DNA of 64,000 nucleotides from contig AP026541.1 in the NCBI GenBank assembly GCA_026075535.2, positions 3,348,001 to 3,412,000 on the forward strand. The letters are read 5' to 3'. Under the pieces are notes generated by a model. The model was given only the letters and a program-made list of their open reading frames with translations. It was not told the DNA's origin and searched no databases. Made by a program: the position numbers and the translations under genes. Source of the stretch: Tricholoma matsutake. Taxonomy: Eukaryota > Basidiomycota > Agaricomycetes > Agaricales > Tricholomataceae. This document shows positions 53,394 to 64,000 of the stretch, piece by piece; positions within the stretch are counted from its first letter, which is position 1; every line of letters starts with the position of its first letter.

Positions 53394-54316
53394 TTTTGCA
53401 CTTCAAACAACTTCAAACAACTTTGAACAACTTTGAACAACTATGCAACACTTTGAACAACTTCACAGCACCTCAAATACCTTTGGCTGCCATATGCCTA
53501 TCACACCACCCTTCAGACACACACAGCACACCTTGCACAAGTTAGGGTGTCGCATATTGAGCACCACTGGACATGAGGAGATATGACAATGCACTTTTAG
53601 GATGTGATTGCAGTGTATTGACATTTCAATGATATATTGGATCAATAGGACAGGTACCCTTGATATATTGTGACTCTACATGTTTCCCTTCTCATCATTT
53701 CTCATGTATTTTCTGATTTGGAAAGTTCTTTATTGTTTTATATCTTGCCTCATGTAGTCCTCATGTTCTATTTCCTTTTTAGCACTATCTCTCAAAACTT
53801 ATATAGCCTTGTACTAGCTACCTAGAAGGACAGAATAGATCATCTTCTCATCTCTATCATCTGATTTAAGAGTAATTCCCTTGAGTCCAAGCACCCTCAT
53901 CTTAGTCCTGAAGTTTAGCAGGTTACTGTAAACTTCTTTGAAAATTCCATACAAGCTTTTCGAAACTATCATCCATCATCTATGTCCTCTCAAGACCTTT
54001 CCACATTGCTATTGTCTATCTTCATCATCTTTCAAAACTATTCTCATTCTCTACAAACCTCTCAAACTTCCTTGAACTCTTTCAAACTCCTTCAAACTTT
54101 CTCGAACATCTTTGAACCTCTATTGGACCACTTCACAGAACTTTGTACCCCTTTGAACTTTGACAAATCTCATTGAACCTCTTCAAACTTTGGTCCCCCA
54201 CTCTTGGTTAACAGCAGTGATATTTAGTACCACCTCACACCCTTCCTCTAACTTGTGTTATACCATTTGAGACCTGTTAGTGGGTTTTGTTTGGGTTTCT
54301 GGGTTGAGTATCATCA
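53394..54316 (+). repeat. Truncated A/B-family LTR
   Basis: It starts within the AACTTTGAAC decamer zone and ends GGGTTGAGTATCATCA. About the first 100 bp are missing. It is strongly CpG-poor. 54317-54559 after it holds nothing I recognise. Confidence 0.75.
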
Positions 54317-54559
54317 TCACAAGGTAAGACAAATACATAGATCTGAAAGGCTATGAATGCAGGGTGGAGGTATCCAAAAATCAGATTGAGGAAGGTGATA
54401 TGGTGATAAAGTATAAGGTTCCAGGTTGCAAGATCATTTAGATATGTCTTTTATTCCTTTCTTCTTCAATGCTTCTCAAGCGACAAACCTTTAGTTTCAT
54501 TGTGAGTGTATGAATTATGAATTCACTCCAAAGAACTGGGCTTGTGCATGTTGCAAGTA

Positions 54560-54907
54560 GTGTTGCCACTGGCTCAGCTGAGGTTTTTCAATAACATAGA
54601 TATAGCATGCCAGATAAATTTCCTAAATTCACCAGAATATTTGAGCATATGGATGGGGCCATAAGCCAAGGAGTCTTCCACCAACATTAGCTGATTGGAT
54701 CACCCATTCTTGACATATTCACTTGGCTTTGATTTCAAGCTGAGCCTTCAAGCCAAATTTTGTTTAAATAACTCAGGGGCAATTGGTCAGTTCAACTAAT
54801 GTTGGCAGATGACCTCTTGGCTTATAGGCCTGTCGTGAATTTAGGAAATTTATCTGGCATGGTATATCCATTTTATTGAAAAACCTCAGCTAAGCCACTG
54901 GCAACAC
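54560..54907. mobile_element. MITE, GTGTTGCCA ends (~80-bp inverted repeats)
   Basis: Ends TAGTGTTGCCACTGGCTCAG and complement TAGTGTTGCCAGTGGCTTAG, paired over about 80 bp. Same family as 59259-59620. Target duplication here is eroded (GTTGCAAG/CTTGCAAA offset by a few bases). Confidence 0.72.
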
Positions 54908-55073
54908 TAGACTTGCAAAGCAAATGGCCAGTCCATATGTCACAAAATGTGAATAGCAAGTTACTAGTAGATATGTGCCTCTGAATTTGCCAGTTATTGC
55001 TAGAATAGAAACATTCTACTGCAAAGTCAGAGTGACATACCAAATTAGGATGAATATATCCATATATAGAAAG

Positions 55074-56376
55074 TGTTAAGGCAACACTCACTATCTGCTA
55101 GCCAAGACCACATGGGTTCTCTCTACAAGAAGGGGGTGGGATGCATGCACATGATGGGGAAATTAATGGTTTTGATGTGAGGGGTTATTAATAGAATAGT
55201 TGGTTGAGAAAGGTGTTTTGCACCACAAGTATAGGTGGAATACCTAAGAGAACACCACTAGGGTCCCCTAGGTGTGTATTCAAGGTTTATCCACTATGTT
55301 ACATATATTGTACATTGTTGCTACCAACATGCGCATACATGCATGTATACATTGACACATGTGAAATATTTGATCAACACATGACTTGTCAACATTTGGA
55401 GTGGTCACATGCAGTGTCATGTAGTGAGCGTAATGTAGTGTAATTCGACATAATAAAATGGAAATGAAATTTTATTAGGTAATGGGGCTGTTTCCTAACA
55501 TTACCCCCTTTTTATGCCTTGACTTCCAGGCAAGAAAATATTGTATCTGTCCCCTCCATGAAATTTTGGTAAGGCTGGAATTTCATCCCCTCATACACCA
55601 TTCTCACAATGAAATGCAGAGCATTTGGATTATGTTTAAAGAATTGGGTGATCACATTACATGCTTGCTTACAATTCTCTTCAGGTTCCCACAAATTGTT
55701 TTTGTTGGTATAGTTCTTCCACTTTATTAAGAACTCCAATTTATTTTGTCAAAGGCATGAATCTAGAATTTATTTGACTACATATTCTGGAGCACCTTCT
55801 ACTATTATTGGAGCTTGTGGAGTGGTTTGTTAGCCAGGAATAGGGGGCAGGCAGTAGGGGCATAGGCAGGAAATGTTAATCTCAGGATCAATCTTGAATG
55901 ATCAAGGTAATTTTAGTACTACCACATTAGGCAAAATTACTTTAGAGATAGTGTATGGGCCAACTTGTTTCTCTGTGAGTTTCCTAGAAGGTCGTGGAAT
56001 ATTCAGGTCCTTGGTACTTAGCCATACCAAGTCACCAACATTGTACTCTGGAGTGGGAGCCCAAGTATAATCTGTGTGTTGCATCATATCATCACATGCT
56101 TTCATCAATGCCACCTCTGCTTCTTCCTGTACCCTTTGCATCTTAGATACAAAGTCCAATTGGACCTTAACTTCCCTTTGTGGTTATATTCCCATGCAGG
56201 GATGATACCCATAATTAGTGAAGAAGGGTGACATGCAAGTAGCTGAATGGAATTTGTTATTGTGGGAAAATTCAGCAATTGCCAGCTATTTGGGCCAGTC
56301 AGTTTGTCAGTAGTTGACAAACATGTGCAGGTACCTGGTTCATCCTCTCTGTCTGCCCATCTGTCTGCAGGTGATA
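55074..56376 (-). mobile_element. Chromovirus D3: 3' fragment
   Basis: A 427-bp 3' LTR (55074-55500), the T/C-tract matching the polypurine site, then chromodomain (LEFLIKWKNYTNKNNLWEPEENC) and part of integrase (GDLVWLSTKDLNIPRPSRKL, EKQVGPYTISKV, FSHNNKFHSAT). It breaks off at 56376 within the integrase core. CpG-decayed relative to D1 and crossed by stops. Confidence 0.82.
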
Positions 56377-56427
56377 TGCAACATAGGTAAGCTACATTGT
56401 ATTGAATGATATGACCTATCAAATGCA

Positions 56428-56868
56428 TACATTGTATCCAATGATATGGGTTCAATGGACTCTGTTGAACTCACTATATAAAGTCACTATACTATATTAA
56501 CCAATGACTACATTGTACACTGATTATTATACCTTACAATAGACATGCATTAGGAATGTAATACAGACATTAGTAACATTTGAAATGCAATGGGCACAGA
56601 CAAGGCCACGGACATGGGGACGGCCACAGGGATGGCCATGGCATCACCATTGGGCACAGACATAGGAATGGGCAATATTAACCTATGAGTACTATTGACT
56701 GTATACATTGTATTATCTGTTTCAATGGACGCCATCAAACTCACTATATATTTGTACATACTCTATCAATTAACCAATGACTACATTACTACTTTACTTG
56801 CTGTACTGTACAGATAGACGTACATTAAGAACATAGTACAGACATTAGTAATGTTTGAAATGCAATTG
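56428..56868. repeat. Diverged ~165-bp direct repeat, each followed by a 6-bp-period array
   Basis: Copies 56428-56592 and 56701-56868 share TTCAATGGAC, AACTCACTATATA, TTAACCAATGACTACATT, ACAGACATTAGTAA and TGAAATGCAAT. Each is followed by a G-rich array (56592-56675; 56869-56912). No gene. Confidence 0.65.
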
Positions 56869-56997
56869 CAGAGGAAGAGGATGGGGGCAGGGGTAGGGGT
56901 GGGGGGCACTGACATCAGGGCTTGACAGGACCACAAAAACAATGATATTACTATGTACAATGTACTACTACCCACAACACTATATATACATGATGCA

Positions 56998-58605
56998 TCA
57001 TTCAATGTCAGTGTCCATCATCTCATCAGGGCTAAACAACCAAGTCTCATTGATGTAACTGAAGTCTGCATGAGTGTAGATCAGCAGAGTGAAGTCCACA
57101 GGAGGGTAGGTTGGCAAAGTGATATGAGAAGGAGTGGGGTTCTCTATCTGTGATCTGGTAATGGAATCTTCTACATCAGAATCGGCCTCAGCATTGGATT
57201 CACCATTAGATCCAGTCTCTGAGGATGACAGAAAAGCATCTGCAGCATCAGATGCAGTGGGGAAAGCAGCCACATCTGTCAAAGTTGGATTGGCAGCTGG
57301 AGATGAGGAGGTAGAATCAGAAAGATAAAAGGGAGCAGCATCAAAGCCAGTCAGGGAACCTGTAGGGGAAGACGATGACTGATCATTGTCACCCTGCCAT
57401 GCCATGACTGCCTGAAAGGTGGTGGGCTGATCAGCATCACTTGATGCATCATCTTCGCCTTGCAATGCCACTGCCTGAAAGGCAGTGGGGTGATCTGCAC
57501 TTGACACATCATCTTCGCCTTGCCAAACCATGGCAGTGGGCTGGCCGGCTTCTGCATCGGGCAAGGCATCACGGACAGGAGCAGCATTGGGGATGGGAGT
57601 GGGAGAGGGAAAGGGAGCAGGAAAGGGAGCAAGAGCAGGAAAGGGAGTGGGAGTGGGAAAGGGAGCAGGAGTGGGAGAGGGAGCAGGAGAAGCAGTGGGG
57701 CTGGGAGGCAATGAATCATCTGCTCCATTGCCTGATACCATGGGTGGTCGACCATAGGCATTGGATGCAACTGTTGAGACCATTGGTGTGCTCGACCACA
57801 CCTTTCTTCCCTTTGCACCATCAGGCAGAGACAACCGATACCTGGAATGCTGTTGTTTGCCCTTGCTCTTGGTCTTCTCATTAGCACCCAAAACATCAAT
57901 TTACATGATGTCAACACTCCAGGTCCACTTGTAGGAGCCTGGGGGAAGGGACTTCCAGTGCTCAAGTCCTGCCTGTGCATTTTCTGCCACCAGTTCCAAT
58001 TTTCTTCTTACCACTGTTTGCCTTGAAGATTGCCAAGCATGTTGAAAAAGTTTTGATCCCATTGCCAAAGCCTGTAGTTCAGCCTGGAGCTCCTTCAGCA
58101 GGGCAAGCTCATGAACTCAGTGTAACACTGCTGCTTTCCTGACATTGGCATTCAATGCAGCATCTGCTGATGATTTGCAGCCATCTATAAACTGAAGCAT
58201 ACTGTGTGTTTCATGCAGCATATCATTCATGAGACCCCAGAGGTTGATGCAGGATCGGCAATTGGCAGTGGGAGCAGCAACAGCTTGGGAAGCGAGAGTG
58301 GGCGAGTCAGACTCAGTGAAGTACTGCTTATGGTGATCAAGGCACTGATCCAGGATGCTGATGCCCATAATGCTGTCCACTGCTGGTTTGCTATGATGTC
58401 TCCACCAATCCAGGGCATATGAGGGCACTAGACTGCTTGTAAGTTTGGGGGCAACACCATCATCCAACATGGCCAAGAGGGATGGATGGAATCCAAGTGG
58501 TAGGTGGTCGAAGTTTACCTCAGCAAGACTGTCAGCCAATGAACAAAGCAGGATTGGCACCTCGAACACCAGGCCAATTGATGTGGCAAAGCTGATTTGA
58601 GACAT
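56998..58605 (-). pseudogene. Unrecognised gene downstream of the CxC2 KDZ transposase
   Basis: Three consecutive segments on the same strand as the transposase. 58605-58117 starts MSQISFATSIGLVFEVP and contains LAEVNFDHLPLGFHPSLLAML, YALDWWRHHSKPAVDSIMG and RSCINLWGLMNDMLHETHS. After a TGA it continues VHELALLKELQAELQALAMG, VVRRKLELVAENAQAGLEHW, PPGSYKWTWSVDIM. After another stop comes GANEKTKSKGKQQHSRYRLS, a Pro-rich array (57589-57700), acidic repeats (ADQPTTFQAVAWQGED) and the end SPDEMMDTDIE at 56998. I do not recognise a domain. Position and strand suggest a second gene of the KDZ element. Confidence 0.5.
57589..57700. repeat. 6-bp-period G-rich array inside the gene
   Basis: (GGGAGT/GGGAGC/GGAAAG)n hexamers on the plus strand, encoding alternating Pro on the minus strand. 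Other arrays of the same type: 56592-56675, 56869-56912, 59630-59720, 60517-60590, 61320-61400, 62110-62145. Confidence 0.75.
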
Positions 58606-58907
58606 GATGCACAGCTACAATATTTTTGAGTGATGAATCTCTTACTTGATTCATAAAAGATCCTGCTTACAAGCTCACAATATAGAATCTTTTGCATCCA
58701 TTTTTGCTATAAGACATTTGCCCCTTGCATGTGCAACAGGACTTGATGGAAATGAGACTCTGCATACCAAACAATCTGCTGTGTATGCATTTGGAGCAGA
58801 CCTTTCAGCCCCAATTGTAAAGAAAAAGGGTTGAAGACTGAGAGACATTTATTTGACATGTTGATCATGGTTAGAGATCAAGATGATCAAGTTTACATAA
58901 TAGAGGG

Positions 58908-61900
58908 TCATAGAGGGGAGATGTAATCAACATTTGCTGATGTAAATGCAGTGTCAGCCCTGAATGCTAATTCACACCATAAAGCCCACTGATGGTTAGC
59001 ATAGGCTAGGGGGCCAGGCAAGGTATTCTCTGAGTGCAAGGCTGACTGCCACCATTCACTGTGATAAATGAAATACCGCACAGTCCACTGCATTTCATAC
59101 ATGACCAGCAGAAATTCCTCCTTCCATCTATGTCTCTGAGCCCACAAGCAAAGCCAATGTACTCGCCTGACTATCCAAGAAGTTCAGTGCAATGCAAACA
59201 AATAGCCACAAAATAGACATACATTCCCAGAATCGATTGGCAGGACCAGGAGTGGGGCTAGTGTTGCCATGGCTCAGCTGATGTTTTTTCAGAAAATGGC
59301 TATACTGTTCCAAATAAAATTTCTAAATATTTGATGACATAGAGGAGCTCAAAAGCTGAGGGGCATGTTTCAGCACTAAGAAATTGGGCCAGCCCTTCCT
59401 GGGCTATTAATGCAGCTTTGATTTCAAGCCAAGCTGCAAGCCAAATCAAAGCCACATTAATAACTCAGGAAGGGCTGGCCCAATTTCTTAGAACCAAAAT
59501 ATGACCCTTTGGCTTTTGAGCTCTTCTATCTTGTCAAATATTCCCAGAAATCTAGAAATTTTATTTGGAACACAATAGCCATTTGTTGAAAAAACATCAG
59601 CTTGAGCCATGGCAACACTAAGTGGGGCCATTAAAGGAAGCAGGAACAGGGATGGGAGTGGGGACAGGAGCAGGAGCGGGTACAGCAGTGGGTATGGCAG
59701 TGGCAGCAGCATCAGGGAAGGCAGTAACACCAGTCCAAATGTGAGAATTATGCCAAATCCAGGACAGATGAATATTAGTGGAGCCTGGCATATTTGGGTT
59801 CAGAATAGCTGTGCTAGCATTGAGGTCATCCTTTTTTAACCACTGAAACATATTTAAGGTGTCAGTGTCACAATCCAGTGCCACCAATCTGCTTCGGCAA
59901 TGGTTATACATTTGGGAATGCAGGGCAATTTTGTTAACCAACTCCTGGACAGTGGCTTGTGCTCATGTGTGAACTACCTTTCTTGGGGCCATTCAAATAA
60001 TGTGTGAATATTGAAACAACTTGTCCACAATGAGCTCCCACAGCCGATGCAGCAGTTGGCTTGCCTGATTCTTCCTGAGCTGAATCTCCACCTCTGCCAG
60101 AGGGCCATTAAATGGGAGGTATACTTGTTGCTCCTCAACTTGAATAGCATTTCTGTCAGCTGGAAGATGTGAAGGCCCTGATGCTGTAGGTGTGTCTTTA
60201 TCTGAAGGGTCTAAGTCATCAGAGTTGTCAACATTGTAATGGCTGATTTGTGATGGAGCAATGTCATGGTCAGCAACATTGGCAGCATTTTGTAAATCTG
60301 TTAAGGTTTCCATGTGGGATGCAAGAGCTTCCCTTTCCCTTTCAACAGATTGCATGTCAGAAACATTTGGTGATGTACCAAGTCAGCAGACTTTGTCTCA
60401 TAATTCAATCCTGGTGTATGCCAACAATGGGTTGTGATATATGAGTATGTTAGGCAGTACTTACTGCATTTGTTGAATGATGATTGTGAAATCAATCCAC
60501 TCCTCAACTGCAGATTGAACCGGTGCCAGTGCCACTCCCATTGCCGATGCCATTCCCATTCCCACTCCCACTCCCAATCCCCAAGTGGCATAGATATCCA
60601 TGGCCTTAACATCTGTCAGCCTGAGCAATTCTGCTGCAGTCACTTCATCCTCCCATCTTTGGACTGCCTGTTGACCAAATGCTGCTGTAAGGTCAGCATG
60701 GTGCTTGCCAAGTTGCATGGAGATCTCAAAGGCTTCTTGAGATTTTGCACACAGCATAGCAGTCATGCCAAGCATTTTCTTGTGATTTGAGTCCATAGCA
60801 TGATCATCGAGCATTTCTGCCTGATATGGCAAGGTTGCTGTCCTGACTGTTGGGGAAATGGAATTCAGTGATGACCACAGGGACTCTAGTATTTCTCCTG
60901 CTATGATGCCAGAGCCTGGAATGAAAGATGGAGCATAGCAAAAACAGCATTTGTCCTTGTGACCATGTACATGCATAAGCCCAATAGCCTGGTCAATGGT
61001 CAGGTCAGCTGGAAGATGTGGACCAATGCACTCCAGAAGGTAGATGATGTACTGGCAGACAATGTCGTAAATCAGCATTACTCCCTGTTGAGGGTCAACC
61101 CTGGTAGTCTTCAGTGCTTGAAGGAAAGCAAAGTCAACATTCTTTTGCTGTTCTCCACAGAACAAGTCTACCAATGCATTGGGTGCATAACATCCATGTC
61201 ACGCACATGCAATAGCAGCTGCTCCAGTCCTATCACATGCCTTTGATGCCAGAAAAGCATTCACAATGGCTAGGAATTTATTTTCGCAAGGTGCCTTCTG
61301 CAAAAGGGGCACAGATCAGATCAGATCGGGAGTGGGCACAGGAGTGGGGGTGGGAACAGCCACAGCCACAGGAATGGCAGTGGCAATGGCAAGGGAAGTG
61401 TACTTACTGTTAATCATTCTATGGCATCTTGGAGAAACTGCTTGTATTAGCCTGATTTGTGGCCATCCCAGCTCCATCCCATAGCCATATATCAGTATCA
61501 GAGTTTTTCTGCTGAACATGGTCAGCTTTGAAATTGCCATTGGCCACAAATACATGTTTAAAAACAAATCTAAGGTGTAATATTATTTTAGAGACCACTG
61601 CACAAAGTAGGTGCTTAATCACCCACTGGTTCTCATCATCCTTCCAATTTTCTGGTATATTTATGCCTACTTGAGGACAAGCTGGACAGAAGTTGGCGAG
61701 TGGTCCTGGTTCAGGTTTCAATGGATCTTTTTGATTGGGACCATACCCAGCCCACTTCAATCTTTTCATCCAACGCCATAAGTGGGACATGTGCTGAAGC
61801 TCATGGTAGAGGTTGACCACTTCTGCAGGCCTCATTGGCAATGTGACACACTGGATCAATTGGTAAAACTGGTAGGCTGGTGCCTTCAATTCCAGATTAC

Positions 61901-62850
61901 AGAGCCAAAAATGACCCAGGACATGCATGGTGAAAGAGTGTGTATTTTGTTGAAGCTGGTGGGTAGCAAGTTACTGCTTACCAGGTCCAAGGGAATTCTG
62001 TGCTCCCCTTGACACTGGCAGGTAACCATCCCCAAGTGATGTATTCCATTTGTATGCACCACATGGATGTAACTGTTGTTCAAGGCATCAGCAGTGGGTG
62101 GTCTGAATGTAATATTGGCATTGGGAGTGGGAGTGGGAGTGGCATCACTCCTCATGCATTCAACTGTTTCAGTAGCATTAGGCAAATATGGATCAAACCC
62201 ATGGATGTCTTCATCAGCATGTTCAACTTCATGTGCATCATCACCATCAAAGAAGTCTTGTAGGCTATCATCAACATATGTATCGTGCACTTGAATCAGA
62301 AGCTCATCAAGGGAATCAAAAAATGCTTCATCATCCCCCACTTCATCTGCCGTTTCCATTGCCATTGCTGCTCCCAACTCATGATATGGGGCCGATGCTG
62401 ATTGATGTGATGAAGGCCGATGCTGATCATCACCTTCCCAATTGGCCAACTCTTGTTCTGCTTTATCCTTCATGTCCTCAAATGTTTCCAGATATTCTAT
62501 TTGGAACTGAAGAGCATTGCAAATCGGCTGATCTGTCTGGTGCTGAACTAAGAGGTATGTGCCAACCTCCCATAACTCAGCCCTGCAAAAGTGCATGCCA
62601 GTCCAAGATTCAATGTGATGGAAGGGATTTTGCCTATGTGTTACCCGCATACATGTTTGGCAAAGTGCTCTTCCTAGTGAACAATCAACACATTTCCAAA
62701 TTGCCCGTTTATTGAATGAACAGTGGTTGCAAACTTGTTTGTCAATTGACCATGCCTGCCGAGACAGGGATGCTTGCAGCAGTTCATCTATTTGTCTGAC
62801 AAACTCCAAGACATAGTCTCGCTGCCTCTGTTATTTGTACATGAGCCTCA
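58908..62850 (-). pseudogene. KDZ transposase with CxC2 cysteine cluster
   Basis: From 62850 down: RQRDYVLEFVRQIDELL; the CxC2 cluster (CNHCSFNKRAIWKCVDC, CQTCMRVTHRQNPFHHIESW); IHHLGMVTCQCQGEHRIPLDL; a 1-nt frame loss near 61935; LGHFWLCNLELKAPAYQFYQ; FCPACPQVGINIPENW; intron 61570-61622; GNFKADHVQQKNSDTDIWLWDG; KACDRTGAAAIACA-stop-HGCYAPNALVDLF (TGA at 61199-61201). Then come YDIVCQY, MHVHGHKDKCCFCYAPSFIPG and EILESLWSSLNSISPTVRTA, a candidate GTAAGT..CCAG intron after QQMQ (about 60415-60465), LRKNQASQLLHRLWELIVDK, and the tail VRRVHWLCLWAQRHRWKEEF ending at 58908. Usual VDGNF is VANGNF (near 61538). A MITE sits inside (59259-59620). It is inactive. Confidence 0.85.
59259..59620. mobile_element. 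MITE in the KDZ gene, 8-bp target duplication
   Basis: Ends TAGTGTTGCCATGGCTCAGC and complement TAGTGTTGCCATGGCTCAAG, with long inverted arms. Perfect AGTGGGGC at 59251-59258 and 59621-59628. The 8-bp duplication and TAGTGTTG ends fit hAT. Same family as 54560-54907. Confidence 0.8.
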
Positions 62851-63270
62851 GTAAGTCAATCAATGTCAGAAACTGACCATGCCAATCCATGGCTGAACCG
62901 GCTCATCAGTCACCTGAGGTTCTTACATATCCCATTCTGGAGCAAGACCTGGATTGCTGTGGATACCAGCTGAACTCAATTCACCACATTCTTCTGTACT
63001 AATCCCTTACAGGTACAGTGGTTATCACAGGTTTTCCTAGGACCCAGTTACCCACAAATTCATACATTTGCTCGAAACCTGAAGTTATCCCACAGGTCTC
63101 AACTCTCCAGCAGCATGATTAGTCTGACCATTTTTTATTATGGTCTAGACTCTATAAACTATGTACAATACATATATACTGATAATAAATAAAGATTGTG
63201 ACCCTATGCGCTTGCATTTGGGGCGAGGGTGGGGTGGTTGTGGGTCTGAACAAGGAATAGTACAAACAAA

Positions 63271-63520
63271 GCAGAACACTCCACTTGCGATTGCCATGAG
63301 GGAGGGGGTGATGGTGGTCAGTGTCAACTAGAACAAAACACAAGAACCCTCCACTCGCTTTTGGAACGAGGGAGGGGGCAGCAGTGGTCGGTGTCAACTA
63401 GATTGAAACACAAGAACCCCCCCCCTTTGCTGTTGGAGCAAGGGAGGGGGTGGTGGTGGCTGGTGTTGACAAGAAAGAAACAAAAGAACCCCCCTCGCTA
63501 TTGGAGTGAGGGAGGGGGCC
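63271..63520. repeat. Four tandem ~72-bp units, each a C-arm/G-arm hairpin
   Basis: Units begin about 63271, 63342, 63413 and 63486, each GAACMCYCC..(loop)..GAGGGAGGGGG followed by a GGTGTCAACTAGA-like spacer. They are of the same kind as the hairpins of KDZ1 and KDZ2. 62851-63270 shows no gene beyond possible broken 5' exons of the transposase. Confidence 0.65.
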
Positions 63521-63579
63521 AGTGGTCATTCCCATCTTTGTCATTGTCCTCGCCCTCCATCATCTGTAGCACCCATGGT

Positions 63580-63607
63580 CCACCCTGTGAGCAGTTGCTC
63601 GCAGTGG
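63580..63607. repeat. GAGCAG palindrome, single copy at right end
   Basis: CCACCCTGTGAGCAGTTGCT followed by CGCAGTGG, with GGTC before it, matching the KDZ1 consensus. Confidence 0.65.
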
Positions 63608-63652
63608 CGGGTATGGGTGCTGGGTCATCCATCACTGGTGGGGGGGGGGGTG

Positions 63653-63990
63653 TCATCCTGTCTTCATCCTGTCCTTGTCCTTGTCCTTGTTGTCATTCTC
63701 ATCCTCGTCCTCGTCATTGTCCTCATCCTTGTCCTCTTCCTTGTCCTCATCCTCCTCCACCTCATCATCTGCTTCCTCCTTGTCCTCCTCCTTGTCCTCC
63801 TCTTCCTCCTTGTCATCCTCCTCCACCTCATTGTCTGCTTCCTCCTCATTGTCCTCCTCCACCTCATTGTGTTCTGCTTCCTCGTTGTGTTTCTGTTCCT
63901 CATTGTCATTGTGTTCCTCACCATTGTCATTCCTCTGTGGTCTTCCTTGTTGTCAGTCTCTGTCCCCTGGTCCCCATCATTGTCCTTCTT
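63653..63990. repeat. CTC/TTG low-complexity tract
   Basis: TCCTTGTCC/TCCTCC-type simple repeat with roughly 3n period to the end of the window. The acidic and Arg/Thr-rich ORFs over it are by-products. Confidence 0.75.
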
Positions 63991-64000
63991 GTTGTTGTTG

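Noticed and set aside
57351..57980. 209-residue Leu/Pro-rich minus-strand ORF
   Set aside because: Alternative frame of the unrecognised gene 56998-58605 across the hexamer array; the other frame carries the non-repetitive blocks.
16943..62850. TET/JBP oxygenase gene, known to travel with some KDZ elements
   Set aside because: Looked for a His-x-Asp..His dioxygenase arrangement in all open segments of the two coding KDZ loci and saw none.
63653..63930. Acidic and Arg/Thr-rich ORFs
   Set aside because: Products of a simple repeat with 3n period.

Overview
This window looks like a deeply nested transposable-element block from a basidiomycete fungus, most likely a mushroom-forming agaricomycete. 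The evidence is the combination of element types: KDZ-class DNA transposons with CxC2 and CxC5/CxC6 cysteine clusters, a Tnp2-type (CACTA-like) transposase, chromodomain Ty3/gypsy elements, and ~50-nt GT..AG introns. I found no convincing host gene; every recognisable coding region belongs to a mobile element, and nearly all are broken by stops, mostly TGA where an Arg codon is expected. I cannot name the species.

Layout. 1-6014: a minus-strand Tnp2-type transposase pseudogene, split by a 3.6-kb non-coding element, KDZ1 (460-4017, 8-bp target duplication CCCAAGAC), which itself carries a solo LTR (1253-2631). 6015-47246: gypsy element A, plus strand. Its 5' LTR is split by KDZ2 (6086-7959) and by chromovirus D1 (8451-14680, minus strand, 5-bp duplication CCTAT). 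Its gag-protease region is split by KDZ3 (16943-21646), which encodes a CxC5/CxC6 transposase plus an accessory gene. Its 3' region is split by chromovirus C (25939-44370). C is split between reverse transcriptase and RNase H by gypsy B (29797-40569), a sister of A, and B is split by a solo LTR (34917-35927). The nesting is at least four levels deep.

47247-56376: older debris. It holds a module of minisatellite and hairpins, a truncated D-family element (D2), LTR pieces, three kinds of MITE, a tRNA-like sequence, a truncated zinc-finger ORF and a 3' fragment D3. 56377-62850: an intron-bearing CxC2-type KDZ transposase pseudogene (minus strand) followed by a second unrecognised gene, both peppered with 6-bp-period arrays. 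62850-64000: hairpin tandem repeats and low-complexity sequence.

Themes. (i) In all three gypsy families the 3' polypurine tract recurs, exactly or nearly, inside pol between RNase H and integrase. (ii) A and B carry an antisense, intron-containing gene for a coiled-coil protein with a Zn-cluster-like cysteine pattern between integrase and the 3' LTR; C carries a similar one. (iii) All three KDZ elements that share termini have outward-facing tRNA-like modules just inside both ends. (iv) Palindromes and hairpins recur across the non-coding KDZ elements and the right half of the window. (v) Sequence decay is concentrated at CpG: 15 of 16 differences between the two D1 LTRs lie at CpG sites.
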